A DNA stretch of 27,219 nucleotides from DAOTXL01 sp034434895 (GCA_034434895.1 DAOTYI010000214.1:1-27219), one strand, 5' to 3'. Shown: positions 7,355 to 14,873, counted from the first letter of the stretch. The notes: generated from the sequence alone by a model not told the origin. Program-made: numbers and translations.

Positions 7355-9106
7355 GTGCTTCGCACCATCCTGAACCGCAAACAAACGCAACTGCTCAAGG
7401 ACGAAAAAGAGGCGCTGGAACGGCTGCAACTGGCCCTGGCCGGCTTTGAGGTCACGCCGGAGGACCAGAAGGCGCTGCAAAAGTCGCTCCATCAACTCGA
7501 TGAGCTGTTCCTGCTGGTCATTGTCGGTGAGTTCAACAGCGGCAAGTCGGCCTTTATCAACGCCCTGCTGGGCGAGCGCTTCCTGCCCGAAGGGGTGACC
7601 CCCACCACCGCCCAGATCCACATCCTGCACCACGGCGACACTCCCGACCAGGAGGTGGTAGAGGAAGGGGTGCTGGCCATCACCCACCCGGCTGAGTTCC
7701 TGCGCGAGATCAACCTGGTGGACACCCCCGGCACCAACGCCATCATCCGCCGCCATGAGCAGTTGACCGCCGAGTTTGTGCCCCGCAGCGACCTGGTGGT
7801 CTTTGTCACCTCTGCCGACCGGCCCTTCACCGAGAGTGAGCGGGCCTTCATGGAACGCATCCGCGAGTGGGGCAAAAAGGTGGTCATCCTGCTCAACAAA
7901 ATTGACCTGCTGGAAGAGGCCGAGATCGTCCAGGTGGTGGAGTATATCCGGCAGAATGCCCTGGCCCTGCTGGGCTTTGCCCCTGACCTCTTTCCCGTGT
8001 CGGCCCGGCTGGCGCTGCGGGCCAAACAGGCCGAAACCCGCGCCGAGCGCGAGGCGCTGTGGGCAGCCAGCCGCTTCGAGGCGGTGGAGGTCTATATTCT
8101 CAAGACGCTGGACCAGAAGAGCCGGGTGCAGCTCAAGCTGCAAAATCCCCTGGGCGTGGGGGAGCGGCTGGCGACCGGCTACCTGGAACTGGCCCGCAAC
8201 CGCCTGGCCCTCCTGGCCGGCGACTTGAAAGCCATTGAGAATATTGAGAGCCAGCTCGACCTCTATCGCGCCGATATGCAACGCGACTTTCGCTACCGCA
8301 TGGCCGACATCGAGAAGGTGCTGCTGGCCATGAATAACCGGGGCATGGCCTATTTCGACGAGACGCTGCGCCTGGCCCGCCTCCTGGACCTAGTCAATAC
8401 CCAACGCATCCGCGGCGAGTTCGAGCGACAGGTGGTGGCCGATACCCCCTACGAGATCGAGCGCGAGGTCCACGCCCTGATTGATTGGCTGGTGGAGAAG
8501 GACCTGCGCCAGTGGCAGGCCACCCTGGAATACCTGGAGCGGCACCGGGCCCGGGTCCGTGACCAGGAAGACCGGATCATCGGCCAGGTGGGTGGCCCCT
8601 TTGAATACAACCGCCGGGCGCTCCTCGATTCGGTGGGGCGGGCGGCCAAAGAGGTGGTGCTGACCTATGACCGCCAGGCCGAGGCCCGCAAGCTGGCCCT
8701 GGGGGTGCGCGACGCGGTGGCCGGGGTCGCCGTGCTGGAGGCGGGAGCTGTGGGGTTGGGGGCGTTGCTGGTGGCCATCCTCCACGGCGCGTTGCTCGAT
8801 TTTACCGGCCTCCTGTCGGCCGGGGCGCTGGCCATTGTGGGGCTGCTGATCATCCCCGCCAAGCGGCGGCGGGCCAAGAACGAGCTGAACGAAAAACTGG
8901 AAACCCTGCGCCAGCAGTTGATGGCCGCCATGGGGGAGGAATTTGAACGGGAGCTGAACCGCAGCCTGCAAAAACTGCGCGAGGCGATCGCCCCCTACAC
9001 CCGCTTTGTCCGCGCCGAGCAACAAAAACTGGCCCGGATCGAGGGGGAGTTGAGCGCCATCAGCGCCACGCTGGGGCAATTGCGGTCGCGGATTGACAAC
9101 CTGTAA
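7355..9106 (+). CDS. bacterial dynamin-like GTPase
   Basis: This 583-residue protein has a dynamin-family G domain: G1 GEFNSGKS at residues 58-65, a Thr-rich switch (GVTPTTAQ), G3 DTPGTN and G4 NKID. After it come long helices typical of the neck and trunk. About residues 458-508 contain two hydrophobic stretches in hairpin style, followed by AKRRRAK, which resembles the membrane-inserting paddle of bacterial dynamin-like proteins and mitofusins. A coiled-coil tail closes the protein. It should bind GTP, insert into the inner membrane and remodel or fuse it. Start is GTG 7355 with AAAGGA at 7344-7349. It lies head to tail with the CYTH/CHAD and PPK2 genes, hinting at a shared process. Confidence 0.88.
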   Translation: MLRTILNRKQTQLLKDEKEALERLQLALAGFEVTPEDQKALQKSLHQLDELFLLVIVGEFNSGKSAFINALLGERFLPEGVTPTTAQIHILHHGDTPDQEVVEEGVLAITHPAEFLREINLVDTPGTNAIIRRHEQLTAEFVPRSDLVVFVTSADRPFTESERAFMERIREWGKKVVILLNKIDLLEEAEIVQVVEYIRQNALALLGFAPDLFPVSARLALRAKQAETRAEREALWAASRFEAVEVYILKTLDQKSRVQLKLQNPLGVGERLATGYLELARNRLALLAGDLKAIENIESQLDLYRADMQRDFRYRMADIEKVLLAMNNRGMAYFDETLRLARLLDLVNTQRIRGEFERQVVADTPYEIEREVHALIDWLVEKDLRQWQATLEYLERHRARVRDQEDRIIGQVGGPFEYNRRALLDSVGRAAKEVVLTYDRQAEARKLALGVRDAVAGVAVLEAGAVGLGALLVAILHGALLDFTGLLSAGALAIVGLLIIPAKRRRAKNELNEKLETLRQQLMAAMGEEFERELNRSLQKLREAIAPYTRFVRAEQQKLARIEGELSAISATLGQLRSRIDNL

Positions 9107-9142
9107 CCCGTCGGTTCGTTGATTTGGAGGAGGGCCATCGCC

Positions 9143-10987
9143 GTGGAGATCGAGGCCAAATTTGGCATTCCTGACGAGCAAACCTGGCGGCGTTTGCTGG
9201 AAACGACCAGCCTGGCCCGCTTCAGCCTGGGGCCGATATCCCTGGCTGAACTCCACGACCGTTACCTGGATACGGCCGGTCGGTCCATCCTGGCCGGAGG
9301 CTATGCCTGCCGCCTGCGCCGCCAGGGCGACCGCACCCTGGCGACCCTCAAAGGCCTGGGCGGAGCAGAGGGGGCGATCCACCGCCGGGCAGAATATCAG
9401 GTCGAATTGACCGGCCCCCTCCCTCCCCAGGAGTGGCCACCCGGCGAGGCCCGCGACCTGGCTTTGCGCCTGAGCGGCGGCGAGCCGCTCCTCCCCCTCT
9501 TTGACCTGGAACAGACCCGCTATGGCCGTCTGGTGTACGACAGGGACCGCCCTGTAGCCGAACTCGCCCTGGACCGGGTCCGCATCTGCCGGGAAGGATC
9601 GGGGATCGCCACCTGCCTGGAGCTGGAGGTGGAGCTTTTGCCGGACGGCCGCCAGGAGGAGCTGGCATGTGTGGTCCAGGAACTTCGGGAGGGGTGGGGG
9701 CTGGTCCCTGAAAGCCGCTCCAAGTTTGAACGAGGGCTGGCAGCCGTGCAGGCCGGCCGCCTGACCGCCGAGGAACGGGCAGTGGTCGAGCGGCTGACCG
9801 GGGAGCGCCCGGCCATCGCCCGCCGCGCCCGCCTGTTGCTGGCCTGGGACGAGGGCCTGCCCCGGACCGAGATCTGCCGGCGTGCCGGCCTGTCGCCCCG
9901 CCGTGTCCGCTACTGGTTGAGCGCCTTCCGCCGGCAGCGGCTGGGCATCTTTCCCTCTCACCCTGTGCCGCCCCCCGGCCCCACCCCGGCCCCGACGGTC
10001 GAGCTTCTCAAACGGCCGGGCCTCACGCCAGATGACCCGATGGATGAGGCCGGGCGCAAAATCGTTCGTTTCCACTTTCAGCGGATGCTCTCCCACGAGC
10101 CGGGCACACGCCTGGGCGAAGAGATCGAGGCCCTGCACGACATGCGCGTCGCCACGCGGCGGATGCGGGCTGCCTTTCGCGTTTTTGGCAACTATTTTGA
10201 CCCCCAGATCACAGCCCCACTGCTGAAAGGGCTGCGGCGGACCGGGCGGCTGCTGGGCGCAGTGCGGGACCTGGACGTGTTTCGCGCCAGGGTGCAGGCT
10301 TATCTGGCCGCACTGCCTGAAGCGGAGCGCGGCGGTCTGGATGGCTTTCTGGCCGTGCTGGAGGAACAGCGCAACGCCGCCAGGCAGGCGATGCTCGCCT
10401 ACCTGGATGGCCCCAGGTATGCCCGCTTTAAGGAGCGGATGGCCGAGTTCGTCGAGACCGAGGGGTTGGGCAGCCGGCCCATCACCTCTGCTGAAGGCGA
10501 ACCCCGCCCCTATCGCGTGCGCCACGTCGCCCCGATAGCGATCTACGAACGGCTGGCGGATGTCCGCGCCTACGACGAGTGGGTGAGTGTCCCCAACCCG
10601 TCCCTGACCCGGCTGCATGCGCTGCGTATCGCCGGCAAACGGCTGCGCTACACCATCGAGTTCTTCGGGGAGGTGCTGGGGCCGGAGAGCCGGATCCTCA
10701 TCAGCGAGGTTGTGGCCCTCCAGGATCACCTGGGCGCACTGCAGGACGCCGTCGTCGCCAGTGGCCTGTTGCGCGATTTTCTGGTCTGGGGAAGATGGGG
10801 GGGCGATCTGACCGGGCAGCCGCCTCCCGACCGGGCAGCGCCGGTGGTGGCCCCTGGTGTGGCCGCGTACCTGGCCGTCAGACAGGCGGAGATCCAGCAG
10901 TTGCTGAGCACCTTCCCCCCGGTCTGGCAGCGGATGATGGCCCCCGAATTCAGCCGGTTGACGGCGGCGATGGTTTCCGGGTTATAG
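9143..10987 (+). CDS. CYTH-HTH-CHAD fusion protein
   Basis: This 614-residue fusion opens with VEIEAKF, the metal-binding ExExK start of a CYTH (triphosphate tunnel) domain spanning about residues 1-200. CYTH enzymes hydrolyse inorganic triphosphate or related compounds. Residues about 222-270 form a helix-turn-helix of homeodomain/transposase style (RRARLLLAWDEGLPRTEI, then SPRRVRYWL). A Pro-rich linker leads into a CHAD domain (about 300-600) with basic helices HDMRVATRRMRA (about 332) and LHALRIAGKRLRY (about 490); CHAD domains bind polyphosphate granules. The start is GTG 9143, because GGAGGAGGG (9126-9134) precedes it and it begins at the conserved ExExK motif; an upstream TTG at 9119 lacks this. 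The neighbouring PPK2 genes support a role in polyphosphate. Confidence 0.9.
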   Translation: MEIEAKFGIPDEQTWRRLLETTSLARFSLGPISLAELHDRYLDTAGRSILAGGYACRLRRQGDRTLATLKGLGGAEGAIHRRAEYQVELTGPLPPQEWPPGEARDLALRLSGGEPLLPLFDLEQTRYGRLVYDRDRPVAELALDRVRICREGSGIATCLELEVELLPDGRQEELACVVQELREGWGLVPESRSKFERGLAAVQAGRLTAEERAVVERLTGERPAIARRARLLLAWDEGLPRTEICRRAGLSPRRVRYWLSAFRRQRLGIFPSHPVPPPGPTPAPTVELLKRPGLTPDDPMDEAGRKIVRFHFQRMLSHEPGTRLGEEIEALHDMRVATRRMRAAFRVFGNYFDPQITAPLLKGLRRTGRLLGAVRDLDVFRARVQAYLAALPEAERGGLDGFLAVLEEQRNAARQAMLAYLDGPRYARFKERMAEFVETEGLGSRPITSAEGEPRPYRVRHVAPIAIYERLADVRAYDEWVSVPNPSLTRLHALRIAGKRLRYTIEFFGEVLGPESRILISEVVALQDHLGALQDAVVASGLLRDFLVWGRWGGDLTGQPPPDRAAPVVAPGVAAYLAVRQAEIQQLLSTFPPVWQRMMAPEFSRLTAAMVSGL

Positions 10988-11042
10988 CCCAGGGAGCAGA
11001 GGCATCTTCGAGCCATTTACCGCAAAGGAAAGGGTCAACGCC

Positions 11043-11861
11043 ATGCTCGAAAAGATCGATCTGACCCGCAAGCTGCCGAAAGAGGAGTACAAACGGCTGT
11101 TGCCTCATCTGCAACGGCGGCTGTACGACCTGGAAAAAGCCTGCTGGGACGCCAGAATCCCCACCATCATCGTCTTCGAGGGATGGGATGCTGCCGGCAA
11201 GGGCACCTCTATCAACCTGCTGACCTCACGGCTTGACCCCCGCGGCTTCAAACTCTACCCCATCCAGGCCCCCCGCACCTTCGAGACCCACCTGCCCTGG
11301 CTGTGGCGCTTTTGGCTCAAGATCCCCAACTACGGCGAGATGGCGATCTTCGACCGGAGCTGGTACGGTCGGGTGCTGGTCGAGCGGGTGGAAGGCCTGA
11401 CGCCAGAGGAGGAGTGGCGCAAAGGCTACCGCGACATCGTGGATTTCGAGCGGACCCTGGCCGACGACGGCTATGTGATCATCAAGTTCTTCTTGCACAT
11501 CAGCCGCCAGGAGCAGGCGCGGCGCTTCAAGATGCTGGAACAAGACCCCCTCAAGAGCTGGCACGTGCAGCCGGAAGATTGGGAACACCACCGCAAGTAC
11601 GACGAATATGTGATCGCCATTGAAGAGATGCTGGAGCGGACCTACACCGAATGGGGGCCGTGGACCATCGTCGAGGCAACCGACCGGCGCTGGGCACGGG
11701 TCAAGATCTTTCAAACCATCATCGGCCGCCTGGAGGAGGCGTTGAAAGACCGGGGCCTGGAGTTGCCGCCGACGGAGGCCGATGACAAAGAAGGGGCTGA
11801 CAGCGATAGCCTGGATGCGGAACTGAGCGCCGAAGCGGAAGCCCAGGCCGGCGAAGAGTAG
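11043..11861 (+). CDS. ppk2: polyphosphate kinase 2 family protein (PAP N-half-like)
   Basis: This 272-residue cytoplasmic kinase of the PPK2 family transfers phosphate between polyphosphate and nucleotides. Walker A is EGWDAAGKGT (about residues 41-50), and the lid/Walker B stretch is FDRSWYGRVLVERVEG. The later section LEQDPLKSWHVQPEDWEHH resembles the N-terminal half of the two-domain polyphosphate:AMP phosphotransferase known from Pseudomonas. In that protein, as I recall, the first half has lost the catalytic motif; here it is kept. The start at ATG 11043 has AAAGGAAAGG upstream. The C-terminus is acidic (Glu/Asp-rich). The second ppk2 gene begins eight bases after this stop. PPK2 identity is firm; direction and nucleotide preference are inferred. 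Confidence 0.92.
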   Translation: MLEKIDLTRKLPKEEYKRLLPHLQRRLYDLEKACWDARIPTIIVFEGWDAAGKGTSINLLTSRLDPRGFKLYPIQAPRTFETHLPWLWRFWLKIPNYGEMAIFDRSWYGRVLVERVEGLTPEEEWRKGYRDIVDFERTLADDGYVIIKFFLHISRQEQARRFKMLEQDPLKSWHVQPEDWEHHRKYDEYVIAIEEMLERTYTEWGPWTIVEATDRRWARVKIFQTIIGRLEEALKDRGLELPPTEADDKEGADSDSLDAELSAEAEAQAGEE

Positions 11862-11869
11862 GGAGCATC

Positions 11870-12724
11870 ATGCTGGAAACGGTAGATCTGACCAAAAGTC
11901 TGAGCAGAGAGGAATATGTCCGCGACCTGATCCGCTACCAGTTACAACTGCGGGCATTGGCGTACCAGCTCTACGTGCACAAGCGCCCGCTGGTGATCGT
12001 CTACGAAGGCTGGGATGCCGGCGGCAAAGGGGGTAACATCAAGCGTGTCACCGAGCGGCTGGACCCACGGGGTTATGAGGTCTACCCCATCGCTGCACCC
12101 CAGGGGGAAGACAAGACCCACCACTATCTGTATCGCTTCTGGCGTCGCCTCCGCCCCCCTGACGAGAAGCAGATCCTCATCTTTGACCGGAGCTGGTACG
12201 GCCGGGTGCTGGTCGAGCGGTTGGAGGGCTTTTGCACCGAAGAGGAATGGAAGCGCGCTTACCGCGAGATCAATGAGTTTGAACGGCAACTGGTGGATTT
12301 CGGCACCATTCTGGTCAAATTCTGGATCCACATCAGCAAAGAGGAGCAGTTACGCCGCTTCCAGGAACGCCAGGAAACCCCCTACAAAGCATGGAAGCTG
12401 ACCGACGAGGACTGGCGCAACCGTGCCAAATGGGACCTGTATGAAGAGGCGGTCAACGACATGTTGCTCAAGACGAGCACGCTGACTGCGCCGTGGACCG
12501 TCATCGAGGGCAACTGCAAGTGGTACGCCCGGGTGAAAGCCCTGAAGACGCTGGTGGAGGTGTTGAGCCGCGAGCTCCATTATGTCCCCCCCGATCCTGT
12601 GGCACAGGCCCAAAAGGAGGAAAAAGTGGCGAAGGAAGAGAAAGAGGAAAAGAAGAGAGGACCTGGAAAAGAGGAAAAAAAGGTCAAAAAGGATAAGAAG
12701 AAGGGCAAGAAGAAGGGCAAGTAA
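11870..12724 (+). CDS. ppk2: polyphosphate kinase 2 family protein (PAP C-half-like), Lys-rich tail
   Basis: This 284-residue PPK2 has Walker A EGWDAGGKGG and the lid DRSWYGRVLVERLEGF. The section ETPYKAWKLTDEDWRNRAKW and the ending TSTLTAPWTVIEGN match the C-terminal, active half of polyphosphate:AMP phosphotransferase. With the gene before it, this looks like a split version of that enzyme. The last 40 or so residues are almost only Lys, Glu and Gly (from about residue 245), coded by a purine-rich tract at about 12613-12721. Such a tail could hold the polyanion polyphosphate or be a site of modification, but this is inference. It ends seven bases before the stop of the convergent rluD-type gene; no clear terminator separates them. 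Confidence 0.93.
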   Translation: MLETVDLTKSLSREEYVRDLIRYQLQLRALAYQLYVHKRPLVIVYEGWDAGGKGGNIKRVTERLDPRGYEVYPIAAPQGEDKTHHYLYRFWRRLRPPDEKQILIFDRSWYGRVLVERLEGFCTEEEWKRAYREINEFERQLVDFGTILVKFWIHISKEEQLRRFQERQETPYKAWKLTDEDWRNRAKWDLYEEAVNDMLLKTSTLTAPWTVIEGNCKWYARVKALKTLVEVLSRELHYVPPDPVAQAQKEEKVAKEEKEEKKRGPGKEEKKVKKDKKKGKKKGK

Positions 12725-12731
12725 CGCTGGC

Positions 12732-13667
12732 CTACCTGCCTCGCAGGAGCTCAAGCACGGCGCTGAGTTCGGCGGGCAGCGGGGTTTCGAACTCCAGGCG
12801 CTGGCCGCTGTGGGGGTGGACAAACTCCAATCGCCAGGCATGGAGGAACTGCCGGGACAGGGGCAGATGTGTCCGTCGCCGGCCATAGACCCGGTCGCCC
12901 ACCACCGGGTGGCCGATGGCGGCCAGGTGGACGCGGATCTGATGGGTCCGGCCGGTCTTGGGTTCGGCCTCCACCAGGGTATAATCGCCTGCCGCCGGTC
13001 CGGAAGGATGGGCAAACTGCTCCAGCACGCGATAGTCGGTGACCGCTTCGCGGCCATCGGGCAGCACCGCGAACCGCTGCCGGTGGCGAGGATCTCGCCC
13101 CAGCGGCGCTTCGATGCGCCCCCGGACCGGTTGCAGCAGGCCATCCAGCAGGGCCAGGTAGACCTTGCGCACCTGGCGTGTCTTGAACTGCCGTTGCAGC
13201 GCCCGGCGCACCTGTTCCTCCTTGGCTACCAGCAGAAGCCCCGATGTGTCCCGGTCCAGGCGATGGACGATGCCCGGCCGCTCCTGGCCGCTGGTCGCCA
13301 GCGCCGGGCAGTGGGCCAGCAGGGCGTTGACCAGCGTCCCGGTGGTGTGCCCCGGTGCGGGATGGACCACCATGCCTGCCGGTTTGTCCACCACCAGCAA
13401 CCATTCATCCTCATACACCACCGCCAGGGGGATCGCCTCGGCGGTTGGCGCCTGCGGCTCCCCGGTCGGCAGGGAAATGGCCACCACATCGCCCGGTCGA
13501 ACCCTGTAGCCGGCCTTGACCGGCTCGCCGTTTACAGTGACCTGCCCTTCAGCAATCAGCCGCTGCGCCGCCGAGCGCGACAGCCCTGCTACCCGGTCGG
13601 CCAGGAATCGGTCCAGGCGGACCCTGCCTTCCTCACCATGGAGAAGGCACAAAGTACGCTCCTCCAT
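12732..13667 (-). CDS. RluD-family pseudouridine synthase (YlyB-like)
   Basis: This protein of about 311 residues isomerises specific uridines in rRNA. An S4 RNA-binding domain occupies about residues 1-70 (RLDRFLADRV, then SRSAAQRLI). The catalytic motif HRLDRDTSG is at 135-143, with Asp138 the expected nucleophile. KTGRTHQIRVHLA and GHPVVGDRVYG are further RluA/RluD-family signatures. ATG 13667 is chosen. An in-frame ATG at 13709 would add 14 residues encoded entirely by short tandem words (13675-13714) and overlap lspA, so it is less likely. No strong ribosome binding site is seen for either. The gene is last in a run matching Bacillus ileS-ylyA-lspA-ylyB, which points to YlyB-type function. 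Confidence 0.9.
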   Translation of the reverse strand: MEERTLCLLHGEEGRVRLDRFLADRVAGLSRSAAQRLIAEGQVTVNGEPVKAGYRVRPGDVVAISLPTGEPQAPTAEAIPLAVVYEDEWLLVVDKPAGMVVHPAPGHTTGTLVNALLAHCPALATSGQERPGIVHRLDRDTSGLLLVAKEEQVRRALQRQFKTRQVRKVYLALLDGLLQPVRGRIEAPLGRDPRHRQRFAVLPDGREAVTDYRVLEQFAHPSGPAAGDYTLVEAEPKTGRTHQIRVHLAAIGHPVVGDRVYGRRRTHLPLSRQFLHAWRLEFVHPHSGQRLEFETPLPAELSAVLELLRGR

Positions 13668-13674
13668 GATGGAT

Positions 13675-13714
13675 GACGAAGGACGAAGGACAGATCGGTC
13701 ATCGGCCATCGGTC
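13675..13714. repeat. tandem 7-base words in the lspA/rluD junction
   Basis: GACGAAG is repeated at 13675-13681 and 13682-13688. Then ATCGGTC, ATCGGCC, ATCGGTC follow at 13694-13700, 13701-13707 and 13708-13714. The second group crosses the lspA stop codon. It resembles the duplicated-word spacers at 19392-19407 and 22827-22892. Confidence 0.8.
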
Positions 13715-14235
13715 ATTTTCTCTGCCCGCCAGAGCGTCCAGGCCAGGATAGCCGCCCCACTGACCACGCACATGTCGGCGACATTCCAGACCGGCCAGAT
13801 CTTGATGTCGAAAAAGTCGGTCACGTAGGCGTGGGGCAGCGCCGTCCACAGGTTGCCTGTGCTCCGGGCGACAAGACAGGTGGTCCATAGCCGGTCTATG
13901 ATGTTGCCCAGGTCACCGGCCAGGATGAGGGCGGCGGCCAGGCGTAGCGGCCAGGACCCGACCGGGATGCGGGGGGAATAGAGCAGGATGCCGGCCAGGA
14001 CCGCCAGGTTGACCAACATGAACACCCATCCCAGCCCTGGGAACCGTCCAAAAGCCACGCCGGTATTCTGCACGTGGGTAAAGGTAAAGAGGCCGGACAG
14101 GGCAGGGATGGGAGCCCACGACTCGCCGACGGCCAGATTTTGCCGGACCAGCCATTTGCTTCCCTGGTCCACTGCCAGAAACAAGAGCGCCGGCCCGATC
14201 AGCAACGCCCAGTGGTGGAAACGGTTTGCGCGCAA
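13699..14235 (-). CDS. lspA: lipoprotein signal peptidase
   Basis: This inner-membrane aspartyl peptidase removes signal peptides from diacylated prolipoproteins. From the chosen start it has 178 residues. The conserved Asp of VDQGSK is at 23, the asparagine region NTGVAF at 57-62, GNIIDRL at 110-116, and the catalytic pair is Asp140 (VTDFF) and Asp154 (NVAD). About four hydrophobic helices fit LspA. The start is uncertain: TTG 14235 gives the usual short lead before the first helix, GTG 14268 would begin exactly at the edge of a palindromic repeat, and a longer frame from TTG 14385 would translate through the repeat and is rejected. No good ribosome binding site is visible. The position between a DksA-like gene and an RluD-like gene supports the call. 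Confidence 0.9.
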   Translation of the reverse strand: MRANRFHHWALLIGPALLFLAVDQGSKWLVRQNLAVGESWAPIPALSGLFTFTHVQNTGVAFGRFPGLGWVFMLVNLAVLAGILLYSPRIPVGSWPLRLAAALILAGDLGNIIDRLWTTCLVARSTGNLWTALPHAYVTDFFDIKIWPVWNVADMCVVSGAAILAWTLWRAEKMTDGR

Positions 14236-14265
14236 CTTTTCGACCTGTGCAGTCAGGTTCCAATT

Positions 14266-14335
14266 CACCGCAGAGCGCGCCGAGAGCGCAGAGATGTTTT
14301 CGACTTGCTCAGCGTCCTCTGCGACCTCAGCGGTG
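14266..14335. repeat. imperfect palindromic repeat, copy 2
   Basis: Arms 14266-14293 and 14308-14335 are inverted copies matching at 21 of 28 positions around a 14-base loop; the outer six bases CACCGC pair perfectly. It is a relative of 3001-3069, with the same arm length. An outer 9-base inverted pair, ACCTGTGCA at 14243-14251 and its complement at 14372-14380, encloses it, making a nested structure of 138 bases. On the minus strand it translates as FTAEVAEDAE, a string often seen in spurious small proteins. Confidence 0.8.
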
Positions 14336-14390
14336 AAAATGGTGCGATGGTGCGGAGCCTCCTGGGCTAATTGCACAGGTGGCAACTTTT

Positions 14391-14732
14391 CTAGGGTCTA
14401 AGCCTCTGCTGGCAGTGGAGGCACAGGGTGGCATAGGGCAGGGCCTTCAGCCGCGCCGGATCGATTTCGTTTCCACACTGCACGCACAGGCCATACTCCC
14501 CCTGCCGGAACCGTTCCAGCGCATCGTTGACCTGTTTTAACAGCAACTCCGCATTCCGGTGCAGGGCCAGCTCCTTCGCCTGCTCAAACGCCTCGCTGGC
14601 ATCGTCGGCCATGTGATTGCCAAGGCCCAGATTGGTCCCGCCCTCGGCATCCATCTGGGCAAGCACCGCCTCCAGCCGCGCCCGCTCACTTTCCAAAAAT
14701 GCCCGGAGTCTCTCAGGTCTTCTGACTGCCAT
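14391..14732 (-). CDS. DksA/TraR-type zinc-finger protein (YlyA-like)
   Basis: This 113-residue protein has a helical N-terminal half and a C4 zinc finger: Cys83-Cys86 (CVQC) and Cys104-Cys107 (CLHC), the DksA/TraR arrangement. DksA-type proteins bind in the RNA polymerase secondary channel and change initiation, often with ppGpp. Bacillus YlyA in the same gene position (ileS-ylyA-lspA-ylyB) is a known member, so a regulator of RNA polymerase is the best guess. ATG 14732 is preferred, with GGAGGGGGA directly before it; an upstream frame opening at 14768 lacks this. The DksA coiled-coil acidic tip is not clearly identifiable (MDAEGGT or MADDAS regions), so activity is inferred. It ends 156 bases before the chosen lspA start. 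Confidence 0.85.
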   Translation of the reverse strand: MAVRRPERLRAFLESERARLEAVLAQMDAEGGTNLGLGNHMADDASEAFEQAKELALHRNAELLLKQVNDALERFRQGEYGLCVQCGNEIDPARLKALPYATLCLHCQQRLRP

Positions 14733-14784
14733 TCCCCCTCCATACCATCGTTCAAAAGCAACCCCCACCCCGGTATCCTCATAT

Positions 14785-14873
14785 GCGTCAAGTTAAGCGA
14801 CTCAAGTCGCCCCTCAGGGGCCTGCGCCCGCGCCTTAACTTGATGCCAATGGGGCGGAGCGGCGCTCCACCCC
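14785..14873. repeat. nested hairpin element after ileS
   Basis: A 13-base outer stem (14785-14797 with 14834-14846, one G/T wobble) encloses two abutting hairpins: CGACT/AGTCG at 14798-14809 and GCCCC/GGGGC at 14809-14821. A separate hairpin of ten pairs with one mismatch follows at 14851-14873. There is no U-run on either strand, so it is not a plain terminator. It lies in the spacer between ileS and the DksA-like gene, where it could be a leader RNA structure or a dispersed repeat. Confidence 0.65.

Noticed and set aside
8390..10729. A very long open frame on the minus strand opposite the GTPase and CYTH/CHAD genes.
   Set aside because: It is antisense to two genes with clear domains, shows low-complexity composition typical of GC-rich shadow frames, and matches no family I recognise.
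12722..12731. A shared terminator between the convergent ppk2 and rluD-type genes.
   Set aside because: Only seven bases separate the stops and no hairpin with a U-run is visible on either strand.
14236..14385. An N-terminal extension of LspA reading through the repeat.
   Set aside because: The added residues come entirely from a palindromic repeat, and LspA normally starts shortly before its first helix.
14785..14846. The nested hairpin with GTTAAGC and CTTAAC looked like an integron attC site.
   Set aside because: The core sites are in the wrong order and orientation (GTT outside left, AAC outside right reversed), and there is no cassette array or integrase in the window.
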